Below are positions 23,556 through 41,382 of a stretch of DNA of 64,000 bases, in pieces. The notes beneath the pieces were generated by a model, which searched no databases, had not been told where the DNA came from, and worked only from the letters and a program-made list of their open reading frames with translations. The DNA is from JAHQVK01 sp036788295. Lineage in GTDB: Bacteria > Myxococcota > Kuafuiibacteriia > Kuafuiibacteriales > Kuafuiibacteriaceae. The position numbers and the translations under genes were made by a program. Each line of letters opens with the position of its first letter. The first letter of the stretch is position 1. The DNA lies in contig DAIQNR010000012.1 in assembly GCA_036788295.1 (NCBI GenBank), forward strand, positions 35,657 through 99,656, given 5' to 3'.

Positions 23556-26243
23556 ATGACTGAGGAGGCTCCCCTGACCGTCATGAACCCCACCCTGCTG
23601 GAGGCCGCGCCCTCGTACACCGCGCTTGGACTGGAGCTGACCCATGACGGTCACTTCCGGCTCCATCGGGGCACGGACGGGCTCGACGAATCAGCGGGGA
23701 CGGAGGTCGAGCTTGCGCCGTTCCTGGAGGCCGCGTTCTCGCGCTCCGAGATCGACGGCCTGCTCGCCCTTTCCACGGGGACGCGCGGGAGGGGACTGCA
23801 GCCCTCGCTCGAGCTGGGGCGCCGCGTCATGGATCTCGTGCTCGCGAAGCTTGCGACGCACCGTGACAAAGAGTTGGGGCCGGCCCTGCTCGAACCCAAC
23901 GAGGACGATCTCGAGCAGCTGGTCGCCGATGCGCCGATGATGCTGGGGTTCGAGAACCTCGAGGTGGAGGTGCTGGTTCGGACCGGGCGGCGCCTGGCCC
24001 GGGCGATCATGGCACTGGTCGAACAGCAAGGGGCCGCCGAGCTGCTCGCTAGACTCGGGGGCGGCTGGGATGTCGTCGGCCGAGTGTGTTTTCACCTCGC
24101 CGAGCACGATCTCGACCCCGAACGACCGTTTGCGTTTCTTGCGACCTGGGCCCCGCCGGGGATACCCGAGTACGACGCCCAGCTCATCCCTCTGCGCGAC
24201 GCGCTCGAGGCCCGCCGCCAAGACCAGCCTGGGATGCGCGCGATCATGGGCCAGGTCGAGCGAGCGGCGAAGGCGAGTCCCGCCCTCGCCGAGATGGAGC
24301 GTTCTGGACGGCTCTACCATCCGCTTCGCCTCGACCCGGGCGAGGCCTATCGACTGGTGGAAGAAGCGCCCGCGGTCGAGGCCACCGGCGCCGCGCTCCG
24401 GTTTCCTGCGGGGTGGGTCGGTCGCCGCCCTCGTCGCCCGACGGTGGAGCTGCGCCTCGGCGAGGACGCGAGCCTCGACGCGAGGGCCCTGCTCGACTTC
24501 GACGCGACGCTCGCCCTCGGCGGCGAGCGCCTCGACCCAGCGGAGCACGCCCGGCTGCTCGAGGGGACGAGGCGGCTCGAGAAGATCCGGGGGCAGTGGG
24601 TCGAGGTGGACCCAGAGGCCCTGCGAAATCGGCTCGACACCTGGGGTGACCGAAAACGGGCCACCTTGTCCGAGGCGATGCGTCTCATCACTGGGGCCGA
24701 CGACACCGACGGGGTCATCGTTCGCACCGGCGATGGCTTTCGCCTGCTCGTCGAGCGGCTGCGGACCGCGTCCGAGACGACGACCGCGGTCCCTGAAGAC
24801 CTCCACGCGACGCTCAGACCGTACCAGGAAGAGGGGCTCGCGTGGCTGTACACTGTGGTCTCGCTCGGCCTAGGTGGCTGCCTCGCCGATGACATGGGGC
24901 TCGGAAAGACCATCCAGGTCATCGCCCTGATCCTCCGCATGCAGCAAGACGGCCTGCTCAGGGGCCCGTGCTTGCTCGTGGTGCCGGCCTCCCTGCTCGG
25001 CAACTGGCGTCGCGAGGTGGAGCGATTCGCCCCTCGGCTCCGGCTCCGGACCGCCCACCGCTCGGGGCCGGAGCCGCTCGCCGACGTGCTCGCTGGGATC
25101 GAGGGCGCCGACATCATCATGACCACCTACGGGACATTGCCCCGTCTCGAGGCGCTCAACGGCCGAGCGTGGCCGCTCGTCGTGCTCGACGAAGCGCAAG
25201 CGATCAAGAACCACGACACCCTCCAGGCCCGGACGGTGCGGCGGCTCTCCGCCGACGCTCGCCTCGCGCTCACCGGGACCCCGGTGGAGAACCACCTCGG
25301 TGAGTTGTGGGCGCTGTTCGGGTTCCTCGAGCCCGGTCTGCTCGGAAAGCAGGCCGCGTTTCGCCGCTTCGTGACCCAGCTCGAAGAGACCGGTGACTAC
25401 GATCCCCTGCGAAAGCTGATTCGGCCCTACGTGCTTCGGCGGGAGAAGACCGACCGCCGGATCATCCAAGACCTGCCGGACAAGACCGAGCTGGACGTCG
25501 ACACCCCGCTGACCCGCAAGCAGGCCGTTCTCTACGAAGAGGCGGTGCGCGCTCTGGCGGAGGCCCTCTCGAACGTCGATGGCCACGAGCGGCGGGGTTT
25601 GGTGCTGTCCTTCCTCACGCGGTTCAAACAGATCTGCAACCACCCGAGCCACTGGCTTCAGCGGCCCGATTTCGACCCCTCGGATTCGGGGAAAACCCAG
25701 AGGCTGCTCGACATCGCGGAGAGCGTGCACGAGCAGGGTGAAAAGATGCTGGTTTTCACCCAGTTCCGCGCTCTCACCGAGCCGCTTGCCACCCTGCTCG
25801 AGCCGGTGTTCGAGCGGCCGGGGCTCGTGCTGCACGGCGGCACCCCGGTAAGAAAGCGCAGCCAATACGTGGACGAGTTCCAGGACCCGGACGGTCCGCC
25901 GTTTTTTGTCCTGTCCCTCAAGGCCGGCGGCACCGGGCTGAACCTGACCGCAGCCTCTCACGTCGTCCACTTCGACCGCTGGTGGAACCCGGCGGTCGAG
26001 AACCAAGCCACCGACCGGGCCTTCCGGATCGGCCAACACCGAAACGTGCTCGTGCACCGGTTCGTATGTCCCGGTACGCTAGAAGAGAAAATCGCGGCGA
26101 TGCTCGCCCGCAAACGCTCCGTGGCGGAGCAGGTTTTGGCCTTCGATGGGGAGAAGGCGCTCACTGAGCTGGATGACCAGGAGCTTCTGGCGCTGGTCCG
26201 GCTCGACCTCGACGCCGCGCTCATCGACGAGGAGACGACATGA
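23556..26243 (+). CDS. SNF2-family DEAD/DEAH helicase
   Basis: An 895-residue Swi2/Snf2 ATPase. The first 400 residues form an N-terminal region typical of bacterial SNF2 proteins. The motor follows: LRPYQEEGLAWLYTVVS, Walker A ADDMGLGKTIQ (about 443-453), Walker B LDEAQAIKN (about 543-551), GTPVENHLGELWALF, and the second lobe with SLKAGGTGLNLTAASHVVHF and ATDRAFRIGQ. Such motors translocate on duplex DNA to move or strip bound proteins; they usually do not unwind. ATG 23556 is the conservative start; TTG 23472 would add 28 residues. The stop overlaps the next gene (ATGA), coupling it to the SWIM protein, as in the ywqA-ywqB pair of Bacillus. Confidence 0.9.
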   Translation: MTEEAPLTVMNPTLLEAAPSYTALGLELTHDGHFRLHRGTDGLDESAGTEVELAPFLEAAFSRSEIDGLLALSTGTRGRGLQPSLELGRRVMDLVLAKLATHRDKELGPALLEPNEDDLEQLVADAPMMLGFENLEVEVLVRTGRRLARAIMALVEQQGAAELLARLGGGWDVVGRVCFHLAEHDLDPERPFAFLATWAPPGIPEYDAQLIPLRDALEARRQDQPGMRAIMGQVERAAKASPALAEMERSGRLYHPLRLDPGEAYRLVEEAPAVEATGAALRFPAGWVGRRPRRPTVELRLGEDASLDARALLDFDATLALGGERLDPAEHARLLEGTRRLEKIRGQWVEVDPEALRNRLDTWGDRKRATLSEAMRLITGADDTDGVIVRTGDGFRLLVERLRTASETTTAVPEDLHATLRPYQEEGLAWLYTVVSLGLGGCLADDMGLGKTIQVIALILRMQQDGLLRGPCLLVVPASLLGNWRREVERFAPRLRLRTAHRSGPEPLADVLAGIEGADIIMTTYGTLPRLEALNGRAWPLVVLDEAQAIKNHDTLQARTVRRLSADARLALTGTPVENHLGELWALFGFLEPGLLGKQAAFRRFVTQLEETGDYDPLRKLIRPYVLRREKTDRRIIQDLPDKTELDVDTPLTRKQAVLYEEAVRALAEALSNVDGHERRGLVLSFLTRFKQICNHPSHWLQRPDFDPSDSGKTQRLLDIAESVHEQGEKMLVFTQFRALTEPLATLLEPVFERPGLVLHGGTPVRKRSQYVDEFQDPDGPPFFVLSLKAGGTGLNLTAASHVVHFDRWWNPAVENQATDRAFRIGQHRNVLVHRFVCPGTLEEKIAAMLARKRSVAEQVLAFDGEKALTELDDQELLALVRLDLDAALIDEETT

Positions 26244-27415
26244 TGCACCCCTGGCGGGGCCGGTCTCGGCCGACGCAGAACCACCTGCCGCTCACCGGGC
26301 CCGAAGCGGTGCTCGGAGAGCGGCATCCCCAGATGGTGGCGTGCGAGAACTTCCTTGGCCACCCGGTCAAAAAGTTCCAAGCCGTACGCACGGACGGGCC
26401 GGTTGCCGTCCGCACCGCTTGGGCGAGAGCCTGGGGCCGGCGGATGGAGACCGTCCCGAGGTTCGTCGAGCTGCTCCCGGCCGCCCGGCGCTACCTCGAG
26501 GGGGGCCACATCTGGCACCTCGAGGTGCGGCGGGGGGAGATCCACGCGATCTTGCTCGGCTCGCAGCTGTACGCCCAGAAAATCACCGTTCGCCCGCTCA
26601 CCCGGGAACAAGAAGCGGTGCTGATCGAGGCGTGCCGGGGCAGGGTTCAGGATACGCCTGATCTGCTGGCCGGAAAGGTCCCCGAGTCGGCGGCGTTCGC
26701 GCTCACCCGCCCGGACGGCGGGCTCATCCCCGGCGCCCACCTGATCGAAGCGACTTGCTCCTGCGAAGAGGGCCGAGCCGGAAACCTCTGCCGCCACTCG
26801 GTCGCGGTGATGGTGGCGATGGCCGCTCGGATCGCCGAGAAGCCGAGGGCGCTGTTCGCGCTTCGGGGGACCGACCCGGAGGTGCTCAAGGGGCTGCTGC
26901 CGGCCGGATTGTCGACCCCTCCTCCGGCGGAGGTCCTGCTCGAGGCGGAAGTGGCCCAGATCTTCGATCTGCGACTCGAACAACCCCGGCTTCCGGAGGT
27001 CGAGGAGGCCCCTCATCAGGTGGTGGACCCGCTCGCGGCGTTCCTCGGTCGGGAGGAGAACCCTCAACGCGAATCGCGCCGGGTGCCCACGCCCATGCCC
27101 CCCGCGGCGGTGAGCGAGCCGGTGGTGGGTTCCTGGCTCGAAGACGACTGGGGGGACGACGAGGAAGACGACGACCTCGAATCCGAGGTTTTCGGGGGCG
27201 GATCGGGTCCGAGCCCGATCCAGGTCGCGACCGACGCCGACGGAGAGGAGCTGCTCGAGATCGGGCGCTCCGACCTCATCGACCTCGGGATCCCGAGCCA
27301 CCGGGTGCAGCGCTGGCTGACCGACGGAACCCTCATCCGCACCCCTCGGCGCGGCCGCTACCAGATCACGCCCGACGCGTGGTCCGCGATCGAGCCCCTG
27401 CTCCCGAGTGACTGA
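26240..27415 (+). CDS. SWIM zinc-finger protein coupled to SNF2 helicase
   Basis: A 391-residue protein with a SWIM finger, CxCx(n)CxH, seen as CSCEEGRAGNLCRHSVAVM near residue 175. SWIM fingers bind DNA or proteins and commonly partner SNF2 ATPases. The N-terminal part (PRFVELLPAARRYLEGGHIW) matches the conserved region that precedes the finger. A very acidic linker (DDWGDDEEDDDLESE, about 305-320) is followed by a C-terminal segment (GRSDLIDLGIPSHRVQRWLT) that looks like a small winged-helix DNA-binding domain. The ATG overlaps the helicase stop and has GAGGAG 5 nt upstream. It converges on the second SNF2 gene with 2 bp between stops. Confidence 0.87.
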   Translation: MMHPWRGRSRPTQNHLPLTGPEAVLGERHPQMVACENFLGHPVKKFQAVRTDGPVAVRTAWARAWGRRMETVPRFVELLPAARRYLEGGHIWHLEVRRGEIHAILLGSQLYAQKITVRPLTREQEAVLIEACRGRVQDTPDLLAGKVPESAAFALTRPDGGLIPGAHLIEATCSCEEGRAGNLCRHSVAVMVAMAARIAEKPRALFALRGTDPEVLKGLLPAGLSTPPPAEVLLEAEVAQIFDLRLEQPRLPEVEEAPHQVVDPLAAFLGREENPQRESRRVPTPMPPAAVSEPVVGSWLEDDWGDDEEDDDLESEVFGGGSGPSPIQVATDADGEELLEIGRSDLIDLGIPSHRVQRWLTDGTLIRTPRRGRYQITPDAWSAIEPLLPSD

Positions 27416-27417
27416 CG

Positions 27418-30366
27418 TCAGTCGAGCAGCCCGAGCAGGTCCTCCCTGGTCAGAGACGCGGCGCCAGCGCTGATCACCTGATCGGCGAGGGCCCGTTTCT
27501 GGGCCTGAAGCGCGAGCAGCCGCTCTTCCACCGTGTCCTTGGCCACCAGGCGATGCACGAACACCGGCCGGTCTTGGCCGATGCGGTGGGCTCGGTCGGC
27601 GGCCTGCTCCTCGACCGCTGGGTTCCACCAGGGGTCGAGCAGGAACACGTGGTCCGCGGCGGTCAGGTTCAGACCGGTGCCGCCGGCCTTGAGCGAAAGC
27701 AGCAGCACCGGGGGTCCGGCCTGGTCCTGAAACCGGGCCACCACCTCGCCTCGGTCTCGCGTGCTCCCGTCGAGGCGGGTGAAGGCGATGCTGGCCTTCT
27801 TCAGCGCCGGCTCCACCAAGTCGAGCATCGACGTCCATTGGCTGAACACGAGGGCTTTGTGACCCTCCTTGACCGCCTCCTCGAGGACCTCGAGCAGCCG
27901 GTCCACCTTGGTGGATCCTTCGGCCGCTCGGCCGGGGAGCAGCGCCATGTGGCAGGCCGCTTGGCGCAGCCGGAGCAGCGCCTCGAGCGCGCCGAGCACC
28001 GAACCCCCGCCCCCGAGCCGCTTGAGCACCTCCTTGCGGGTGGCGAGGCGGACCGCGTCGTAGGCGGCCCGCTCCCGCTCGTCGAGGTGGACCGAGAGCA
28101 CGAGGTCGGTGCGCGGTGGGAGCTCAGGCGCGACCTCTGCTTTCATCCGGCGGAGGAGCACCGGCCGGATCCGGGCTTCGAGCCGGACCGCCGCTCGGGC
28201 ATCTCCCCCCGCGATCGGCTTTGCAAACCTCCTCTCGAAATCATCCTGGCTCCCAACGAGGCCGGGGTTGGTGAAGTGCATCTGGCTCCACAGCTCCTCG
28301 AGGCGGTTCTCGACCGGGGTGCCGGTCAGCGCGACCCGGAAGCCGGCGTCGAGCCCATATGCCGCCCGAGCGGTGAGGCTCCCCGGGTTCTTGATCGCCT
28401 GCGCTTCGTCGAGCACCACCGCGGCCCACCGCACCGCCGACAGCTCGGAGCGGTCGATCCGAAGCAGGGCGTAGGTGGTCAGGGTGACGTCGGCGTCGGG
28501 GTCCAGGGCCCGTGACGGCCCGTGGTAGGGGCTGACCCGCAGCGCGGGTCGAAACCGCGCGAGCTCCTTGGCCCAGTTGTCGAGCACGCTGGTGGGGCAG
28601 ACGACCAGGCTGCCGGCGCCGGCGTCGACCCGGCGGGGGAGCACGGTCAGGGTCTGGAGGGTCTTCCCAAGGCCCATGTCGTCGGCGAGCAGCGCCCCGA
28701 GCCCGGCATCGCGCAGAAACGAGAGCCAGTTCACGCCGTGGCGCTGGTAGGACCGCAGCTCGGCGGTCAGATCTTTGGGGAGCGGCGCTTCGGGCAGCGC
28801 CTCGAAGCCGCGAACCAAGGGAGCGAGCCGCTCGAGCTCGGGGGGCGGCGCCTCGCCGAGCGCCTCGGCGAGGTGGGCCACGGCGAAGACCCCAGCTGGG
28901 CGGACCTTGCCCTCCCGGTCTCGCTGCTCGAGCAGCCACGCCACGTGGCCCCCGTGCTCCGCCCACCAGGAAGCGGACAGACGGGCAAAACCCCCGCCGT
29001 CGAGCGGAACGACCCCATGTCCGGCCTCGAACGCGGCGAGCGCCGCCCCCGCCGACGCCCGCGCGGTCTGGGCCGGCCCATGCTCGTCCGGCGCCTCCGT
29101 GGCCTCGAAGAACAGCTCCACCCGGCCGTCCGGCTCCATCACGAGCCGAGGAACGAGCGGCGAAAGCTCTCTTTCGTCCGGTCGGCCGATGTCCGCCTCG
29201 AAGCGGCGGACCCGAGCGATGAGGGCCGCGCCGTCGGACCCCTCCGCCGTCACCGAGCGGCCAGGCAACAGCCCCAGCTCGTCGCGAAGGCGCTCGAGCA
29301 CCCGGCGCTCCGCCTCATGATCCCGGGCGGGAGGCAGGCCCGACCCCAAGTAGACCGGACGGTCGTCCACGATCCGGACCACCGGCGGGTCCCCGTAGAC
29401 GAGGCTCGGGCTCAGGCTGACCCGGCGGCCTACGAAGCTCAGCCCGAGGTCGAGCCGAGGCGTTCCTCGGGTGCCCCCGCGCGGCACTTCCACCTCGAGC
29501 GGGAAGCGACCCTCGAGCCCAGGCAGCACCTCTTGGGTCAGCTCGGCGAGCTGGGCGGGCGAAAACCGACGGACATGGGGCAGGCGCTCGAGGCGCTGCC
29601 CGCACAGTCCGACCTCGCCGAGCAGGCGCACCCGCGAGCCGAGGCGGATCACCTCTGGAGCGAGCACGGCCGTGACCTCGGGGTCCGCCTCGATGGTGAG
29701 CCTGAACCCCTCCCCCTCCCGGACGACCCTTCCCCGGGGCAAGGCCAGCTCGGTCTCTACGGAGACCGGCTCGCCCTCGAGCACCACCGGGGCCTGGGCC
29801 AACTTGAGGAACAGCAACTTGGCTTGCTCCCTTCGCTCGACGACGGCGCGACCTTGGGGAAGGAGCCGGTCGAGCTCGACGTCGACGTCGGACAGCACGA
29901 GCTCCGGCTTCTCCCCCCGCCGCTGCGCCGCCCTCGCCACCGGCTCGATCAGCAAGTTGGCCGCACCGCTCGGATCGATCTCTTGCCGCTCGACGACGAG
30001 AAGGCCGCGCTCGACCGAGAGCGAATAGCGGAGGGTGCTCCGAGGGCGGGCGCTCTGGGGCAGCTCTCCCGGCCCGTTCTGCCTGGCCTGCACCGTGGCG
30101 AGCACGGCCGCCACCGCGTGAGGACAGACGTCGAGCTTTCCGCCGCAGTCGCAGTCCCACTCCTCCGTCTCCGGGTACAGCACCACCGTGGGCGGGATGG
30201 GGCGGTCACGGGTTCGGACCCGGAGCACGATCTCGTCCTCCGTCTCCTCGAGCCCCTCCACCGAGCCCTCGCGGTTGATCATCACCCCGCGCGACCAAGT
30301 TCGGGGGGCCGCGGCCGCGCGCATCGCGTCCGAGAGCGTCTTCAACTGCTCGAGCGGGAACGCCAC
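27418..30366 (-). CDS. SNF2-family helicase with built-in SWIM zinc finger
   Basis: A 982-residue protein that combines both functions found as separate proteins next door. A SWIM finger lies near the N-terminus (Cys72, Cys74, Cys81, His83 in DCDCGGKLDVCPHAV). A long middle region follows, then the SNF2 motor: Walker A ADDMGLGKTLQ near residue 560, Walker B LDEAQAIKN, TGTPVENRLEELWSQMHF, and lobe 2 with SLKAGGTGLNLTAADHVFLL and AADRAHRIGQDRPV. It is predicted to remodel protein-DNA complexes using ATP. It ends 2 bp from the convergent SWIM gene. The ATG at 30366 has no strong ribosome binding site. Confidence 0.9.
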   Translation of the reverse strand: MAFPLEQLKTLSDAMRAAAAPRTWSRGVMINREGSVEGLEETEDEIVLRVRTRDRPIPPTVVLYPETEEWDCDCGGKLDVCPHAVAAVLATVQARQNGPGELPQSARPRSTLRYSLSVERGLLVVERQEIDPSGAANLLIEPVARAAQRRGEKPELVLSDVDVELDRLLPQGRAVVERREQAKLLFLKLAQAPVVLEGEPVSVETELALPRGRVVREGEGFRLTIEADPEVTAVLAPEVIRLGSRVRLLGEVGLCGQRLERLPHVRRFSPAQLAELTQEVLPGLEGRFPLEVEVPRGGTRGTPRLDLGLSFVGRRVSLSPSLVYGDPPVVRIVDDRPVYLGSGLPPARDHEAERRVLERLRDELGLLPGRSVTAEGSDGAALIARVRRFEADIGRPDERELSPLVPRLVMEPDGRVELFFEATEAPDEHGPAQTARASAGAALAAFEAGHGVVPLDGGGFARLSASWWAEHGGHVAWLLEQRDREGKVRPAGVFAVAHLAEALGEAPPPELERLAPLVRGFEALPEAPLPKDLTAELRSYQRHGVNWLSFLRDAGLGALLADDMGLGKTLQTLTVLPRRVDAGAGSLVVCPTSVLDNWAKELARFRPALRVSPYHGPSRALDPDADVTLTTYALLRIDRSELSAVRWAAVVLDEAQAIKNPGSLTARAAYGLDAGFRVALTGTPVENRLEELWSQMHFTNPGLVGSQDDFERRFAKPIAGGDARAAVRLEARIRPVLLRRMKAEVAPELPPRTDLVLSVHLDERERAAYDAVRLATRKEVLKRLGGGGSVLGALEALLRLRQAACHMALLPGRAAEGSTKVDRLLEVLEEAVKEGHKALVFSQWTSMLDLVEPALKKASIAFTRLDGSTRDRGEVVARFQDQAGPPVLLLSLKAGGTGLNLTAADHVFLLDPWWNPAVEEQAADRAHRIGQDRPVFVHRLVAKDTVEERLLALQAQKRALADQVISAGAASLTREDLLGLLD

Positions 30367-30512
30367 CCCGGCCGTTCACCCGAATCGGGGCGACCGGGTC
30401 AAGCCCAGCCCGACGCGGCGGGCCCGGGGCCGATACGCTAGGGGCGAAGCGGAGCGATCCTGGCGCTGGGAGCGGCTCGAGGTGCGCCGGTCGCCGCGCT
30501 GACCGCGGGAGG

Positions 30513-31235
30513 TCAGTCCTCGGATTCTGGCTCCACGTTCGACTCGGAGAGGCGGCGCAGCGGCGGGCGAGATTCGACGCCGTCGAAATCGAGGGCCTCG
30601 ATGTCGGGGTTCTCACCGGAGAAGAATCGAAGGCACCACTGGGAGCCAAATCCCCGGGCGCGCGCCATCTCATCGAGCCGGGCGAACAGGATCCGGCGCA
30701 GCCGGTTCAGGATCGCCTTGGCCATCGTGACCCGGTTGTCGAGCTTCGCCTCCTCGACCTCGAGGCGGGTACGCTCCTGCACCGCGGCCTCGAGGGCGAG
30801 CCGGCGCTGCTCGAGCCGCTCGGCAAAAGCGGACAGCTCGGGCTGCGGGTCCACGGCGAGCCGAGCCTCGAGCTCCTTCGAGATGAGGATCTCGGCCGCA
30901 TAACTCATGCTGGTGACCTGCGAAGGAATGTCGGCGAAGTAGCCGCGATACAGCTCCGAGTCCACGTCGTGGTCGGCCAGCTCGAGCAGCCGGCGCTGAA
31001 ACGCGTGCACGGTGTCGTCCCACGCGTCGTCGGCGAGCTCGACCCGAGCCTTCGATTCGACCCGACGCACGTCGACCTCGGCCTGCTCTTCTTCGAGCAG
31101 CGCGAGCTTGTCGTGGGCTTCGGAGAACGGCTCGGCCAGCTCCTGGGTCTCCGGATGGGCCGACAGGCGCACGGTCGTGTACCGGGCCTCCAGGCGAAAC
31201 GTCCGGATGGGGAGGTCATCGGGCAGTTCGAGCAT
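30513..31235 (-). CDS. Coiled-coil protein of unknown function downstream of rpoC
   Basis: A 240-residue, acidic, mostly helical protein without membrane segments. Heptad-like stretches (SEAHDKLALLEEEQAEVDV, AFAERLEQRRLALEAAVQER) suggest long coiled coils, and the tail is acidic (SNVEPESED). It contains two Trp and one Cys in GFGSQWCLRFFSGENPD. No family is recognised. It lies 159 bp downstream of rpoC on the same strand and 146 bp upstream of the SNF2-SWIM gene, where rpsL or fusA often lies in other bacteria. Confidence 0.65.
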   Translation of the reverse strand: MLELPDDLPIRTFRLEARYTTVRLSAHPETQELAEPFSEAHDKLALLEEEQAEVDVRRVESKARVELADDAWDDTVHAFQRRLLELADHDVDSELYRGYFADIPSQVTSMSYAAEILISKELEARLAVDPQPELSAFAERLEQRRLALEAAVQERTRLEVEEAKLDNRVTMAKAILNRLRRILFARLDEMARARGFGSQWCLRFFSGENPDIEALDFDGVESRPPLRRLSESNVEPESED

Positions 31236-31296
31236 GGCGCGCAGCTAGCCCGTACCGGGCCCTCGGTCAAGGCGAGGCCGGTGGGGGCCGCGGAGC

Positions 31297-31334
31297 CGCC
31301 TCGAGGGGCGGAGCCGCGGTCGCCTGCCGCGACC
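31297..31334. repeat. Short palindromic modules shared with the 23166-23269 element
   Basis: CCTCGAGGGGCGG (31299-31311) also occurs exactly at 23201-23213. GGTCGCCTGCCGCGACC (31318-31334) matches GGTCGCCTGCGGCGACC at 23185-23201 except one base. Order of the two modules is reversed between sites. They sit in the rpoC downstream spacer and look like members of a dispersed REP-like family. Confidence 0.7.
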
Positions 31335-31394
31335 TCGGACGGAACCGTCAGCCCGGCGAGGGCCGCTCGCGAGCGCAGTCGGCGAGGACCGACG

Positions 31395-35609
<4,215 letters not shown>

Positions 35610-35708
35610 TTGACCGACCTTTCGGGGCCCAGGGCCCCATCACTCTTTGCGCTCTGGAAGCGCCACCGCGCCGCTCCAGAGCCCACCCGACGGACCGACG
35701 ACCCGGGC

Positions 35709-39959
<4,251 letters not shown>

Positions 39960-40332
39960 CGGTGGTGTTTGCTCCCTGGCGCCGGGCCCAGTTCGGGCCC
40001 CCAATCGCTCGCGAGCGGGGTTCTCCCCGCCCACTGAGCGCTCCCGACATTGTGTGACTTTTGCCCACCCGCTCGTACCCGAGCGACTACGCAAGCCGAC
40101 ACCACGACGGGGAGAGTGCCCGACATGGAGAGGCCCACACTCATAGTCAAGCCCAATTCGTCATCATTCCGTTTAACGCCCTCGAAGAGCGGTCGGAAGC
40201 GGGGCGAAGGCGATCCGGGCCGGCACCGGCCCCGGATCGCCACGCTGGTTCCCTGTGGGCGTGGCGGGGTGGCGCCCCCATGGCGCCGCCGTCGCGCGGG
40301 GGGCCCCGGTCCCCATCGACCGGGGCCCGAGG
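39960..40332 (-). promoter_or_regulatory. rplL-rpoB intercistronic region with three hairpins
   Basis: This 373-bp spacer holds three perfect or near-perfect hairpins just after rplL: 40301-40328 (11-bp stem, 6-nt loop), 40271-40287 (6-bp stem) and 40209-40241 (GGCGATCCGGG pairing with CCCGGATCGCC around a short centre). None is followed by a T-run on the minus strand, so they are not simple intrinsic terminators. In E. coli the same spacer carries an attenuator and an RNase III site that lower rpoBC relative to rplL; a like role is inferred here. The rpoB-proximal 150 bp show no convincing promoter. Confidence 0.6.
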
Positions 40333-40710
40333 TCACTTGATCTCGATCTGGGCGCCGACCTTCTCGAGCTGCTCCTTGATCTTGTTGGCCTCGTCCTTGT
40401 CGACGCCCTCCTTGAGGGGCTTCGGCGCTCCGTCAACGAGGTCTTTGGCCTCCTTGAGGCCGAGCCCGGTGATGGCGCGGACCTCCTTGATGACCTTGAT
40501 CTTCTCGGAGCCGGCGTCCTTCAGGATCACGTCGAACTCGGTCTGCACCTCGGCCGGAGCGGCCTCGGCCGCCGGAGCCGCCATCATCATCATGCCACCG
40601 CCCGAAGCGGCCTTGACGTCCCACTTCTCCTCGAGGCGCTTCACCAGGTCCGCAGCCTCCACCACGGTCAGGGCGGAGAGGTCGTCGATCAGCTTGTCCA
40701 AATCAGCCAT
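40333..40710 (-). CDS. rplL: 50S ribosomal protein L7/L12
   Basis: A 125-residue stalk protein. The N-terminal dimerisation part (DKLIDDLSALTVVEAADLVK), an Ala/Met-rich hinge (GGGMMMMAAPAAEAAPAE) and the C-terminal factor-binding domain (DVILKDAGSEKIKVIKEVRA, then GLGLKEAKDLVDGAPK) are all present. L7/L12 recruits elongation factors to the ribosome as dimers bound to L10. AAGGA lies 9 nt before the ATG. The four consecutive methionines in the hinge are unusual. Confidence 0.98.
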   Translation of the reverse strand: MADLDKLIDDLSALTVVEAADLVKRLEEKWDVKAASGGGMMMMAAPAAEAAPAEVQTEFDVILKDAGSEKIKVIKEVRAITGLGLKEAKDLVDGAPKPLKEGVDKDEANKIKEQLEKVGAQIEIK

Positions 40711-40848
40711 GATAGTCTGTCCTTGCTCTTTCGTTCCGAGGAAGGGCTCGCCTTCCCATCGAATGTAGGGTCCGGCTCCGGGTCCAGCCGCGAACCCGCC
40801 CGATCTCGTGAGCCGAAAGGCCCAAGAGGCGGCGGATCCCAGCTTGGG

Positions 40849-41382
40849 TCAGGCCGGCGCCTCGTCCTTCTTCCGCTTCGCCTCGATCACCCCGACGAGG
40901 TGCGACGCTGGCGCGTTCAGCTGGGCCAGGAGCTGCGTCGCCGGCGCGTTGATCACGCCGAGCAGCTGCGCCCGGGCCTCGTCGAGCGTCGGCAACGAGG
41001 CGAGGGTCTCGACCACCTCGCCGTGCAGGACCTCCTGCTCGATGAAGGCCGCCTTGACCTGCAGCTTGTCGAATTTCTTCGTGAGCTCTTTGAAGGCCTT
41101 TCCGAGCTTGGCCACTTCATCGGTGTAGGTCAGGGCGATCGCGGTGGGGCCCACGAACGCCTTGGACAGCGACTCGATCGGGCGGCCCGCCAACGCGCGC
41201 TTCATCAGGGTGTTCTTGACCACCCGGTACTCCACGTTCTCCTTGCGGAGCGCGGAACGAATCTCGTCGACCGACTTCACGTCGAGCCCGACGAAGCTCG
41301 CGACGAGCCCGCCTTTCGCTCGAGTGAGCCGTTCCACGAGGGAAGCGACTGCCCCTTCCTTGGCCTGTCGGGTCATGCTCAT
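40849..41382 (-). CDS. rplJ: 50S ribosomal protein L10
   Basis: A 177-residue protein that anchors L7/L12 dimers to 23S rRNA. Family features include KGGLVASFVGLDVKSVDEIR, VVKNTLMKRALAG and the C-terminal helix that binds L7/L12 dimers. ATG 41382 is chosen because GGAGAGGAGG lies 7 nt upstream; a second ATG follows two codons later. It is 138 bp upstream of rplL and is preceded by a likely L10 leader. Confidence 0.97.
   Translation of the reverse strand: MSMTRQAKEGAVASLVERLTRAKGGLVASFVGLDVKSVDEIRSALRKENVEYRVVKNTLMKRALAGRPIESLSKAFVGPTAIALTYTDEVAKLGKAFKELTKKFDKLQVKAAFIEQEVLHGEVVETLASLPTLDEARAQLLGVINAPATQLLAQLNAPASHLVGVIEAKRKKDEAPA

Noticed and set aside
40122..40150. Possible rpoB promoter (TTGACT on the minus strand with 17-bp spacing)
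   Set aside because: The matching -10 would be CATGTC, which is too poor; kept only as part of the intercistronic region.
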